Shown piece after piece: positions 35,166-46,860 of a stretch of 64,000 bases of DNA (within the stretch, counting starts at the first letter, position 1; each line of letters starts with the position of its first letter). Under the pieces are notes generated by a model, which saw only the letters and a list, made by a program, of their open reading frames with translations, was not told where the DNA came from and ran no database searches. This DNA comes from Gnetum montanum. Its lineage: Eukaryota > Streptophyta > Gnetopsida > Gnetales > Gnetaceae. The stretch is taken from positions 162,271 through 226,270 of the forward strand of contig MNCI01004480.1 in NCBI GenBank assembly GCA_015680685.1, read 5' to 3'. The position numbers and the translations under genes are program-made.

Positions 35166-36880
35166 AAAAGAAAAAGAAAATCCTATACACCCTTTGTGAT
35201 CTATCAGTAATTTCCATTTTCATTTTAAAGGCTAAGCTTTTTATGACAAGGGAAGCACATGATCCTGTTGAACATCTAGCTATCTTCTTTGATGCTACAG
35301 AATCTTACAAGTCTAGTGCTTCAATAATTTTGAGCAAATTATAGGAAAGAAGAGAAGCATGGAAGGGCAAACAAATACCATTCATTAAGTTACATGTTGT
35401 GACATTTGCTTGAATGTGAATCTGACTGAACGAATGTGGTGGATCTCATGCAAGGAATTAGGATATCCAAAAGAATTAGATCACACCAAATAAAAGTGTT
35501 ATGTATTCCACGATCAGCAATTTTAAAATCGAAAACCAGATGCTTTGGCATGCAAATAGATTAGAAGTCAAAAAGCTAAGTATTTCAATGTTTGCTACAT
35601 TTTATTTTATAGGTTATATTCAATATATTTGATTTAGCTACATGTAATGAAAGATGATGGCTACATGCACTATAATGCAACTTTTGCGTCTTTTCTAAGA
35701 TATTAAACTATCTAAAGTTGCATTTCCTTGTTTTTCTATGTTAACTTTTGTATTATATATTCTGTATCACCACCTAATTTAAAGAAGAGATAATTTTGCA
35801 TGAAAAGTTAGTAACGTAGAAGAAAACAAGTATAATAAAGCAGAAGGACACTATAAAAAAAACATATTTAACGTTACCATCTTCTTTTTGCATGGAAGGT
35901 CAATTTCTATGAAAGTCATTCTTTTTCAAGGTGCCTAACCTCCATTCATATTCCTTTTATGGATTATACTCAAGGAATGACACTTATGTCAAAAGCAAGT
36001 AGTAATTATGTTTTCCATTTTTTTTCAAAGCTTGTTTTTGACATCATAGTTCCAAATGTCCTATTAATTGATAGTATTTTCCTTCAACTTCTAATGCTCT
36101 TTTAAATTCTTTTTAATAGTAATTTTTCATTATTTTGAGTTTTGTGATTGATAATTTTTATTAGTAATACTTAAATACATGGAAATTGTATGTCAAGTTT
36201 GGATTCTCAGAAGTGTAGAATTATATTTTAATATGAAATATGATTGTCAATTAAACTAGCAAACCTCAGGATAGCTAAAAGATGGTAAAGGACACATTAT
36301 GTTGAAAATAAGAATCTTAGGGCTTATATAATGAGTGAGTTGAAGGATGTCAAATTTGTCCAAATGTTGAGTTGATGAATGCATGAATTTGAGCAAAGTA
36401 CATTAATGAAATATTAATAGAATAAAAAAAGAAAAAAGAAGAAAAAAAGAAATAATGAGCTAAACATGAATTTCAAGATTAATGTGGTAAATCTAAAAAC
36501 AAAAAAAAAATCGATCTACATTCTGGAGAGTCTAGCAAGTGAAAAATTTCCCTTTCCATTTACCTTGTTGTAGTACCAATCTAGAGCTTCAAACAAAGAA
36601 CATTAATTCCATGCTAACTTTGGGGTTAATTATTCAACCAATGGGGCACACTGATTATTGATAACTTCGTAACCATGCAGTCAATGTTGTACAAAACTGA
36701 CCATATGTGTCCAATGCATTATAAATACAAATTTAGGGTATTGTTACTCGTTCTATTGCATTGGAGGTAGTTTCATACTTTCATCACATGAATCATGGAA
36801 TCCTTATTTTTGAGAACTTTCAAGGTGATGTTTATCATTGAAGAAAAATAAAAGATAACAAACATGATAGGAAATAGAAA
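35166..36880. other. AT-rich unassigned sequence
   Basis: Apart from the worn tandem-array unit at 35486-35595 and a similar scrap near 35885-35930, I see nothing. A TATAAATACAAA box occurs near 36720 but no gene follows it. Confidence 0.4.
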
Positions 36881-37041
36881 TCAAAACAATAACACATAGA
36901 ATTTATGTGGAAAATCCAAAATCAGGGAAAAAAACCATGAGCAGAGATAGAGAGAATTTACTAGATTAAAGATTAAGTACAAAGGGGAGTGTTTAGGATG
37001 ACTACCAAAACATTACTTTAACCTCCAACTAAAAAGAACAT

Positions 37042-37088
<47 letters not shown>

Positions 37089-37323
37089 ACGTGTGTGCAT
37101 GTGTGTGCACAATAAACCCTAGGACCAAGATGAAAAGAAAAATGGATCAAAACAGAACAAGTCCATACCATAGGGAATTCGAACTAGACAAAAAATAGAA
37201 TCCAGATCACCTCATCATACTTTAATAATCTCCACCTTGACATGAATTCCATTATAAGGAACAAATCTCCAATCTTCAACAAAAGGTCTCCACCTATTCC
37301 ATAAAATCTCCTAATAGCAAAAC
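36881..37323 (-). other. Probable 3' UTR/LTR part of copia element TE6
   Basis: On the - strand, after RNase H, there is a purine-rich CAAGGTGGAGATT (37229-37241) like the polypurine tract of copia elements, followed by LTR-like sequence with the (TG)n run. I could not define the LTR ends. Confidence 0.4.
37044..37110 (+). repeat. (TG)n microsatellite
   Basis: A pure TG run of about 44 bp (37044-37087) followed by TGCACG/TGCATG-interrupted TG repeats. Confidence 0.97.
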
Positions 37324-38100
37324 TCAACAAGAAACATCAACCAAGTCTAAGTAATGCTCAAACTTGGCAACAAGAGGTGACTTGGTCATTATATCAGAAG
37401 AGCTATCATGGGTACTAACTTTGCTCACAACAGTATCACCACAAGCAATGATATCATGCACAAAATGATACTGCACATCAATGTGCTTTATCCTTTCATG
37501 AAACATTTGATCTTTTGTGAGGAAAATAGTACTTTAACTATCACAATAAACTATGGTAATATGCAAATCTCCACTAGGTTCATCAAATAGTCCCTTCAAC
37601 CAAAAGACTTCTTTAAAAGCCTTAGTAATAACCATATACTCATCCTCAATAGTAGATAATGCAACTATAGTTTGCTGGGTAGCTTTCTAACTAATAGCAC
37701 AACCACCACTGGTGAAAACATACCCTATAAGTGATCTTCTCTAGTCAACATAGCCAATAACACCATCATAATAGAAAAATCATAATCAACATAGCCAATA
37801 ACACCATCTCTAGTCTTCCCATAGTTCAAACAAACATCAGTAAAGCCACGTAAGTATATGAAAATCCACTAAATTGATTTTCAATGCTCTTTACCTAGAT
37901 TAGCCATGTATCTACTAACTGCACTGACTGCATGTGATAAATCTAGATAAGTACAAACCATAACATACATTAGAGAACCCACTGCACTAGAGTATGAAAC
38001 TTGTGACATATAATCAACCTCATCATTTGATTATGGAGATAATGCAGATGAAAGTCTAAAATGTGCAGCTAATGGAGTACTAATAGGTTTGGCATTCTAC
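37324..38100 (-). pseudogene. pol: TE6 RNase H and RT end, broken
   Basis: The sense reading shows SAVGSLMYVMVCTYLDLSHA and VSRYMANLGKEH (about 37985-37880), the copia RT/RNase H connection. The ORF 37506-37324 then reads [14 protein letters not shown]...[22 protein letters not shown], the RNase H end (THDNxADxLTKxL in relatives). Stops and frameshifts lie between. RNase H degrades the RNA strand during reverse transcription. Confidence 0.85.
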
Positions 38101-38202
38101 ATATTGAATCGATAAAGAACTTTCTTAATGTATCCTTTTTGACTTAGGTAGAATTCACCTACCTATTTATCTCTTAGAATCTTCATGCCAAGTATCTTCT
38201 TT

Positions 38203-38769
38203 TTAGTCCCCAAGTCTTATGTCAAATTCCTTACTAAGCTGGGCCTTGACCTTTTTTATCTTCCCTTTATCCTTAGCTACTATCAACATGTCATCAACAT
38301 ATAAGAGTAGGTATATAAATGACCCATTAGTAATCTTCTTGAAATAAACACAACTATCATAATTGCTTCTTTTGAAATTATGAGTGATCATAACTGAGTC
38401 AAACCTCTTATACCATTGTCTGGGTGACTGTTTTAGGCCATAAAGAGACTTTTTAAACAAGCACACATAGTTGTCTTTTCCTGAAACTATAAAGCCATTT
38501 AGCAGTTGCATGTAGATATTCTCCTTGAGTTCTCCATGCAAGAAAGCTATCTTCACATTCAACTGTTCAAGCTCAAAATCATGCATGACCACAATACCAA
38601 GTAAAGCTTGAATCGAACTATGCTTTACAACTAGAGAAAACACATCTATGAAGTCAACACCTAGAACTTGACTATAACATTCTGCAACCAAGCTCATCTT
38701 ATACCTGCCTTCTTCAACTCATGTTATGCCTTCTTTTCTTTTAAACACCCATTTGCAACAAACATCTTT
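38203..38769 (-). pseudogene. pol: TE6 copia reverse transcriptase (164-codon open frame)
   Basis: The frame 38697-38203 reads AECYSQVLGVDFIDVFSLVVK, VKIAFLHGELKENIYMQ, LFKKSLYGLKQSPRQWYKRFD and YLLLYVDDMLIVA. This is a copia RT with an intact YVDD catalytic box, and it is unusually well preserved. Upstream, to the TE7 insertion, FKRKE-like sequence is frame-shifted. The usual DVKTAFLHG has its catalytic Asp changed to Asn (NVKIAFLHG), so activity is unlikely. Confidence 0.92.
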
Positions 38770-38774
38770 CTTAC

Positions 38775-39604
38775 TGATGAGTGGCGAGGTACCCCTAAAC
38801 TCAACCATACAAATACGAGCGTTACACATGCGATCCAGTCGAACTCCGTAGACTAAGTGCCTACATGCCTTATGGAACACTTAAGGTTAATCGTTCATTG
38901 TCTTCCTAGACTTACTTGTATTTGTCACGGTTGTATGGTTAAGTAAGTCTAAGGTATGTGATTTTTATGTCTTTTATGTTTTATTTCCTATGTTGACGAG
39001 GTGAAGGGTAAAGAGACTAATTAACTAACTTTAACTAACTAACTAAGCCTTAATTAACCTAGCATCAGTATCCATTCCCACTTACCATTCACACCCTAAA
39101 CCAATGCAACCTTGGTTACCAAACGCTAGTCGTTGCTGGGATCACCAAGTGTAATGCACATGCTCGAAGCAGTCATATTGAATGCACTTAACTAGGAGAG
39201 AAGGGTTGAAAGAGATTTAATCAACTAATAAAGCATTTAAATGATAAACAATAAATAACAATAATTAAAATCCTATTTAGCCTATTCCATGCACTACAAG
39301 GTTTATCCAAGAAGTTTGTCTTTATTTCCGTACACAAACTTGTGTTTAGGTATAATATTTGCTTGAATAAAGATCTGTTCACTTTGGAGCTCCTACTACA
39401 GACACATGGAAATTATTCTATCTCTGGAGAGGTAAACCTGCCAAATTTTTGCTACGATCTACGCCTAGAATAAGAAACAAGGGAGAGCCGCCTCTTATTT
39501 ATAGATTTGGCGGTGGATTGCGATATTGCAGGGGATGCGATATCGTGGTGCACGCGATATCACGCATGCGATATCGCAGCCCATGCGATATCACATCCCA
39601 TCAT
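38775..39604 (-). repeat. TE7 3' LTR (830 bp)
   Basis: The sense strand starts TGATGGGATG and ends CCACTCATCA. U3 has five GCGATAT(C) units (39520-39595), the TATA box is CTATAAATAAG (about 39494-39505), and AATAAAG follows in the R region. The polypurine tract ATTCAGTCATGGGGGTA lies at 39605-39621. Confidence 0.93.
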
Positions 39605-40954
39605 ACCCCCATGACTGAATAAAAACTCGTCCTCAAGTTCCTTACAAAATATTGGGATGGTATGGGATTATTGACTTGAATGGAACTAATGGTGAATGGG
39701 ATGACATGTGAACGGATCATCATTACAAGACAAGACAAAACTGGTGTTCATGACAACAAGAGTGAACACCTTATACATTTAACATCAGGCCTTATTTGGC
39801 AGCTGAGAGAAAAGAGAGAAAAGAGAAGAAGTCTTGCTGCTTCCAATGCCAAGATTGTGCCTTTCATTGTCCATCTATAAGTGTGCCATCCGTCTCATTC
39901 TTTGCATAGCTGCTTTAGCACCAATCCATTTCAAGTGTTTCCTCTAGATCCAATCCATTGTTGCATGATTGCCATCTGCACACACAACACAGTGTTTATA
40001 TTAGCAAGGGTAAATGAATCATAATGCAATTGATACCTTACTTTGGTAAAAAGTCCATTGGCTGAGTTGTGGTATGGCTGATATGGATTTGGAGATATCA
40101 TAGTGGTGACTACCGAAGGTGTAGGGGTTAGGAGAAAATTGAAAACATTTGGGTCCGGGCCCCCATGACTAAGAGAAAACGTCCAGTAGCGATAGAATGG
40201 ATAAAGAAAAAGAACAAGAAAGATGGAGAAAAAGAGACAACTATAATGTTGATGAAAGAGATGTCAAGATGGAAATGAACAAAATAAGGTTGATTGCAAA
40301 AATGTTAAGAGAAAGAATTTAACTAATGCACCAAATCGGAATGCCAGTGGGTCCTCCCCAAAGCAGGCTCATGCCCTTAATGCCATGAAAAACCCACATT
40401 CAAAGAGTCCATAGGCTCTAGGAATGTCATTTGGAACAAAAGTTAAAGTCTTAACCATAAGAATTCACCAAAAAGAAAATAATGCATCAACCAAAATATA
40501 CACTAATGATACAACCGGTAATGAGGTGAACAATGGAGGAAGAATGATGAAGAGAAGAGAATAGAATGGAATCCCAAGAACAAGGTGGTGTACAACCCCT
40601 TATGTAGTTAATGATTAACGTGACTTAATAGATCCCATTCCAAGTTTGGCCTCAAAAAACCACATTCAGTGACTTTGCATTAATGCATTTGGCCAATTCA
40701 TCCTCTTAAAGTAACAAGAATGCCTTCATCCAAGAGCCACCACCATTTTGACGAAACAAGGAGGAGAGTATGGGAAGTGAGAAGGGCCTTAGTTAGAGGG
40801 AACATGTTTATTTTAGTTATATAACCAATGCTTGTAGCCCAAATGATTATTTCTTCTAAGGGGTGTGCTTTGAATTCTCACAGTTTTTTTTATTTTATAT
40901 GTTTATTCGTGAGAACCACACCATGCAAAGTCTTTTTTATTTTTATTAACTCAG
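39605..40954 (-). other. TE7 3' non-coding region
   Basis: It aligns with TE9 60485-61915. It holds a second polypurine-like motif (40160-40173), the conserved GGGCATGAGCC block (about 40340-40430) and a T-rich stretch near 40885-40945. No coding signal. A short open frame at 39680-39880 (+) shows no domain. Confidence 0.75.
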
Positions 40955-42762
40955 TGTACTGTCCGAAATCGTCGGTGTAAGGCTGGAAGAGAATGAACAC
41001 CTAAAGATCTCTGGAGAGATACAACAGACCCTACCTTTGCACGAGGGCAAGCTGGAAATAAACGATGGTAGAGTGTCTTGGATGGTCTACACACAAATCA
41101 AACAAGGACTTCCCCTAACGTACACAATGGCAGTGCACCGGGTTATTGTAAACAAACGTAAACAAATGCAAATGTAAACGTGGACAAGCGCAAATAAGGT
41201 GTAAACAACGTAAACAGAAAATAATGTAAACTGTAAATATGATTAACAAAAATGTAACTATTTGTATTGATTGAAAATTACAAAGAAGTGCACCGGTCAA
41301 AACGTAGTTGCAGAATGATTGCAAGGTGAACATTTAGCCCCGATGTGAATGGATGTTGGGGAATACAGGTTTGTGGTTGCAAGTTCTGCAGTGTGACCAA
41401 GATTGCCCTTGCTCAGCGTGACCAAGTTTGATGCCCAGCGTATGAAATTTTACCTAGAATGTTCAACATACAAAGTGTACAGGATGCTCCATGATTAAAT
41501 TTTTCCAACCTTGATCTAGTGGAAAAATAGGAGATTTATAGGGTTTTGGGCGTGAGATTCAGATTTAGTAGAAGATCGGTGGCTACAGGGTGAGAAAAAT
41601 TCAAATCGGGTGATAGGTGTGTGTGTTGACTGAATGCACGAAATGTTACAATGTACAATGCAGTGTCCAAGATCTCTTATGCTGGCATGCATAATGCCCA
41701 GCGTAAGAACTTGAAACAGTTAAAAAAATGTCAAAAATGCAACAAATGTTAATGTACAAGCGTGGATCTGGGTGTCTAGCCTCTAGATCTACAGTTTTGT
41801 GCTATTTTTGTGCTACCAAAGCCTTCAGCATGCATGGATTTGGCTCTGATGTGTGTGCAGCCTATTCTGGCATTAGTGTTTAGCCTCCGGCGTCTGGTGT
41901 CCAGCGTACGGAAGTGTTTACCCTGGGTTTACGCTGCTAGAAGCATGCCAGCGTGACTAACAGCGTTTGACCTAAAAATAGTGCATTTTGAACCTATTTT
42001 TGACTTGTGAGACCTATTTTCAGAGTGGATCTACATGCTATGGGTCATGAGGGTTCTATGTGCCAAATTTGGGCTAATTTGGATGTCATTTTGGTCCTAT
42101 TTTGGTTGATTTCACTATGCTTACGCTGTGCAGCGTCTGAAAAAGTAACCCCATCGTCACCAAGTCAAAATGGCACATTTGAGGCCAAAATTTGGATTTT
42201 TTGGAGGCTGGGAGTTGTTGGGGGCCTTGGTGAAGGTCATGGGGGGTCCTTGTGCCTAATTTTAGTCTATTTTAACTCAGTTTCGGGACTCCAAAAGTTA
42301 GTGACGCTGATCCTTACGCTGTGCAACGTAAGAAAATGTAGCTCCATAATGAGAAACTGAAAATACCTCATTTAAGGCCCAAATTATAATTTTCTTGAGG
42401 TTGGGGACCTTGGTGAGGGTCATGGGGGGTCCTTGTGCTCAATTTTGGCCTATTTTGACTCAGTTGTGGGGCTCCAATAGTTGGTGACGCTGATCCTTAT
42501 GCTATGCAACATAAGCCAGCGTGACCAAAATGTACTTAGCCCGAACTAGGCATGTTGAGCCTGGAACTTGTGATTCTAGATGCTGAAAGTTGGTGCAGTC
42601 ACCTGTGGATCCCAAGGGGACCTTGCCTATTGAATCGTGAACCATCAGGGGCTGTTTTGGAGGTCTCCAAATTTGGTCATGCTGTACTCATGCTTGGGTA
42701 GCTGCATGACTTAACTTGAATCTTGTCTGAAGGTGCTAGGAAAAAATTTTGTGGTGTTTTCA
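40955..42762 (-). repeat. TE8 3' LTR (1808 bp)
   Basis: It pairs with 50828-52617. U3 is rich in CTTACGCTGTGCAGCGTAAG-type inverted motifs. The TATA box (CCCTATAAATCTCC) lies at about 41531-41545. The polypurine tract AACAAAGAGGGACCAA adjoins it at 42763-42778. Confidence 0.93.
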
Positions 42763-42778
42763 TTGGTCCCTCTTTGTT

Positions 42779-43900
42779 GAAGCCTGGAGGAATTTACCCA
42801 AGAGGTGTCGACAAAGAAGTACAAAACACCATGAGCAATTGGGTATCAAGCATTGTTCTTTGGCACTTGGCCAAATGTCATCGCACTGTGTTTAGAAGTA
42901 CCTAGGATTGGGAAATGAGGTTTTGAGATGTATGGGAAGAAGGTTTGTTACTATGAGATTGGGGATTGATGAAGGGATGATTTTGTTTAACTGTGGGAAG
43001 AGGAATGCTCTTGTGTGAATAGATCATGTTGGTCCTTGTCAATAGCTAGTATCTAGCGAACTTGGGACCAGGGCATGGGATGTGCATCCTTTGGAGGAAC
43101 GAGACTCTTATATCCTACTTAAGAGAACTTGTTGTCATAACCAAAGCCACGTGATGAGGTGGTGCATTCTTTGGAGAAATAGAACCCTTGTTGAGTATCA
43201 AAGGAAACCCGTTGTCCCACAGTCGAAGCCAGCAGTGGGATGCAACATGATTGTTTGAGACACGAGTGTTTCCTTCCAAGATAAGTACCTTCTCGCCTGG
43301 GGCTTGTATCGGAAGTGCCAAAGGTCTTGTGATGGATTTTGCTCTTTGAATTTTTTTTTGAATAGAGCTCTCTTTCAATGTTATACTCGTGCTCATGTGC
43401 TTGTATCTATTTCATGTGTTGTGTTGTGTGTTGCAACTGCCTGGAGAGTTACAGTGTGCAACCATGTGTTTAGAGTTTTGGGATGACTGGGATGTATCCA
43501 AGAAATGTAACTGGACAAGGTAGAGAGAACATGTTAGGGAATCAGGGATGTTTGGGGAACTGGGAATGTACTTGAGAGCGGTTTGATTAACCTAGTTACA
43601 TGCATCAGGAACAATGTGGTACCTCGTTGCTGTGATGAAGTGCATCTGTGTACGAACACCTCTGGGTGTCATCCTGAAAATGCAACTCTACGAAGACAAG
43701 AAAACCATGAGTGAATGAGTTATCTTAACACTTTAAACATGGATGCAACCAATGGCATGGAGACATCATGTGCGACCACAGGTAAACAAAATTGAGCAGC
43801 AGCAATGTTGTTAGAGTCCATGTGATGAATTCATGCAGCAAGTTGATGAAGACATGACGTTTGATTACAATAACATATTCGTAGGCCAGTGAAGAAGTTG
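42779..43900 (-). other. TE8 3' untranslated region
   Basis: Non-coding, about 1.1 kb. The part next to the polypurine tract (to about 43010) matches TE1 2130-2356. I recognise no domain in the short open frames. Confidence 0.7.
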
Positions 43901-44425
43901 CCATTTTATAGTCTTGGCAGACTATTGTGGGTTAGTTTTACGTCATAACCTGTTGGACGTTGCTAGTTTAGCATCATAGCGAATAGTGCAATGCTATTTT
44001 ATAGTTGTGATGGACTATGGAGAGGCAAGCTAGTTTATAGTCTTAGCGGACTCTGTCAGATGAGGGTATGGTAGTTTACTATCATTTCAGATGATCTGTG
44101 GTATCAGTTTAAGGTCATGATGTTAGGACTATTCTGTGGTATTAGTTTATCGTCATGATTCTAAGACAAATCTGTGGTATCAATTTATCATCATGATGCT
44201 AGGACGATGTGTGGACGCATGCATGTATGTCTAGGTGGTCTTGCAAAAGAAGAAACTAGAGAACACAATGTCAAGTAGTAACTGTTGAAAACAGAACTTA
44301 AATGCACAAGCAAAATAGAAAACAATGTGAAAAGTGGTAGTTTAGGGCCTTTCTGGGCCGTGTGTGGCAGTTTAAAGCCATACCAGGCCATGTGTTAGTT
44401 TAAAGCCTTTTCGGGTTGCATGTAA
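43901..44425 (-). repeat. Degenerate 30-40 bp tandem repeats after TE8 protease
   Basis: The same type of repeat as at 985-1366 in TE1, in reverse: units around AGTTTATAGTC, AGTTTATCGTCATGAT and GTGGTATCAG. They occupy the place between coding region and 3' UTR. Confidence 0.85.
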
Positions 44426-44429
44426 ACGT

Positions 44430-45179
44430 GTAAGCTAGTACAATGCAAACTAAGGTGATGTATGCACAATGAACAAAGGTAAAGAGTGGGTGGGGATCAG
44501 ACGTGTTTTTGGCAGCAGGGGAGCCCTGATCGTGTGGTTGTTTCCTAGCTAGACATGGTCTAGGAGGCATGCTAGCTTTTGGTTGCTCTAGGAGGCTTTC
44601 AATTTTTACCACTCGTTCAGGCATTTTAGCTCTAGGTGTTGTGTTTGTTGCCATGGGTGTTCCATCAAGAGATTCTTCTTTCAAGACTTGTGACATGTCT
44701 ATGTTGTGGATGGCTTGAAAGGAAATGTTATCGCCATGTATGATGACTTGTCCACCTTCATATGGAAGGTGGATTTCTTCATGTATCAGTGAGGAAACAG
44801 CCCATTCTTGGGCTAGCCAAGGTCTGCCAAGAATCATGTTGAAACTTGACATCTCTTCTATGATAGTGAATTCCACGCTGGTGGGGAATTGTTCTCCTGC
44901 CACAAAGGCTAAGTTGATTATGCCCTTAACTATGACACATGACCTGTTGAAGGATTTTAAACACGTGGTTTTTATTGGCATGATCTCATCTGCCATGCCT
45001 AGTTTGTCGATGACAGAGTATAAAGCTACATTTGTTGCCGCACTGTCATCAAGGTGCACTCTGCGAATGGTACATTGCCCAATATATACACTAATCAATA
45101 ATGGAGCTATTGTGACCTCCCCTCGTTCAAGGTTGACTTTAATTGCATCATCACGGAAGGTTAAGGTGTTTGAACCCAA
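44430..45179 (-). CDS. TE8 aspartic protease (open frame)
   Basis: The frame reads on the - strand. The retropepsin start is seen in QCTIRRVHLDDSAATNVAL, where the usual DNGSAxN active site has become DDSAATN. The flap region and the closing MILGRPWLAQ follow about 85 residues later. The last 60 residues run into the repeat array and are probably not native. The domain cuts Gag-Pol; in Tat elements it lies between Gag and RT, but here no RT follows. The ATG at 45179 is simply the first in the frame. An open frame of this length is unusual in this window. Confidence 0.8.
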
Positions 45180-46860
45180 TCCTTATGGTGTGTGTTGCGA
45201 AATCATTGCACAAATGGATTCCTTGTTTACGAGGATGTCCTCCATAATAGGAATGGATGCTAACGTTTGAGCCAAGGCTTCATGATGAACGACTGAATTC
45301 ATGACCAGGTTGTACAAGCTCATCGTTGCGTTCTTCTATTTTTGAGCATTTTTTTTACCTAGGCTAGTGCAGCTACGAAGTCTTTGTTGTTGGTCATTGT
45401 GTTGGCTTTGGCTTCCTTCATGTGGGTTGAGGGATGGGCCTCCTGCGTAGAGGGCTTAGGCCTGGTTTGCTTGAGAATAGGGGTAGGGGCCCCAACATTC
45501 AATTGTTGCTTGCTTGGTATGGCTTTTTTTTGAGTGTGGAGGTTGTTCATTGTTCATTTTTCCTCTTTTGCTGCCATTTGGTAGGCTTACCCATGTTTTT
45601 GGCAAGGTTGACTCTTGAGGGAGAAGAGGTTGAGACGTTGCCTACGGTTGGGCTCTAGGTAGGTGAGGGGCCATCGCGTGGTGGCACCTTTATGACAAAT
45701 GGTAGTTTGGGAGGAGTCGTTGGTGTTTGACTAGCTTGTTGTGGCACCTTGATGATGAAAGGTTTCTTTGCGGTTTTGGTTGGTGCATCATGCTAGTTTA
45801 ACGTCTTAGCAAACGATTGCGGTGGTACTTTGACCACAAAAGGTTTTACAGGTGCTCGAGGTGGCACCTGGATGACCATGGAAGGCCTCTTGCTCGTGGA
45901 GGTCGAGGGGATCGTTGCCTTGTTGAGAGGCATACAGATCGCAAAAGGTTGCTGCACAGGTTTGGGCTTGCTCCCTATGCTAATGGAGTTTATGAAAAAG
46001 GAGGCATCATCTATGCTAGGTTGACTCAAGGTGTTGATATTGAGTTGGCCCCATTCTATCATTGTCTGAAGATCATCCTGTAAGGCACGGTAGTTGTTGG
46101 TATTGTGACCAAACATCTGGTGGTAGTGACAGAATTGATCTAACTTGAAGTGTTGTGGGACTGGGGGCTTGTTTGGTGCTGCTAAGGTGGGGTTCCTTAG
46201 TAGCTCGCAGTACCTATTGTATCTTCGACGGGCATTCTTTGCTACTTTTTTGTATTGGATTTGCTCGATTTTGAGGAGTTGCTCTAGTAGTTCAGAGGGT
46301 CGTGTAAGTAGAGGCGTATACTTAGAGCGATTCTTGCATTGAAAGTTGGGCCTTGGGGTGGCCCCTGTTGTTGCAGATGGGTTGGTAGTGGTGTTTGTTA
46401 TTTTTGTGCTTGCAACTACAGTTTCCATTGTTGTCTATTTTTTGCCAACGTGTTGGTTCTTATAAGCCACATAGGCGGGATCATTGCTAGTTTGTGCAGC
46501 TTGTTCAATGTTCTTGATCTACGTGAAGGCTTGGCTCAACATTTGAGCACTTAGGTAGTACAATTTTGACTTAACGAAGTCATTCATGGCTTCCTTTAGA
46601 ATTGTAAGTAAATACGTTTCAGGGATGGACTCATGAAGTTCGTTAAGGATTGCACTCCATCGTTGGATGAACTTCTGCACAGGCTCAAGTGGTGCTTTTT
46701 TCACCTGTTTTAGAGTGTCTAGTGTTGCTTCAGGCTTTAGGTTGTACCTAAACCTAGTAACGAAATGATGTAACAAATTGTTGGCGATCGTTTGGGACGC
46801 GACCGCCAACAAGTGTCCTCGAACAAGATTTAAGTGCCTGTTGGTCTCTGGCAACACCAA
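45180..46860 (-). pseudogene. gag: TE8 Gag, C-terminal part
   Basis: The frame 46860-46519 contains NNLLHHFVTRFRYNLKPEATLDTLKQVKKAPLEPVQKFIQRWSAILNEL-type sequence, the second half of the Gag capsid domain. After a frame change, 46428-45793 has a Lys/Arg-rich stretch and FCHYHQMFGHNTNNYRALQDDL, the Tat-type knuckle (CxFHxxxGHxTxxC) whose last Cys is now Tyr. A Pro-rich tail follows. The region 45793-45180 links to protease and is broken. The first half of the capsid domain is at 49105. Confidence 0.85.

Noticed and set aside
36720-36735. TATAAATACAAA as a host promoter
   Set aside because: No coding sequence or transcript-like feature follows it, and such boxes are frequent by chance in AT-rich DNA.
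44725-45270. 181-codon open frame on the + strand
   Set aside because: It is the shadow of the protease frame on the other strand and has no domain of its own.
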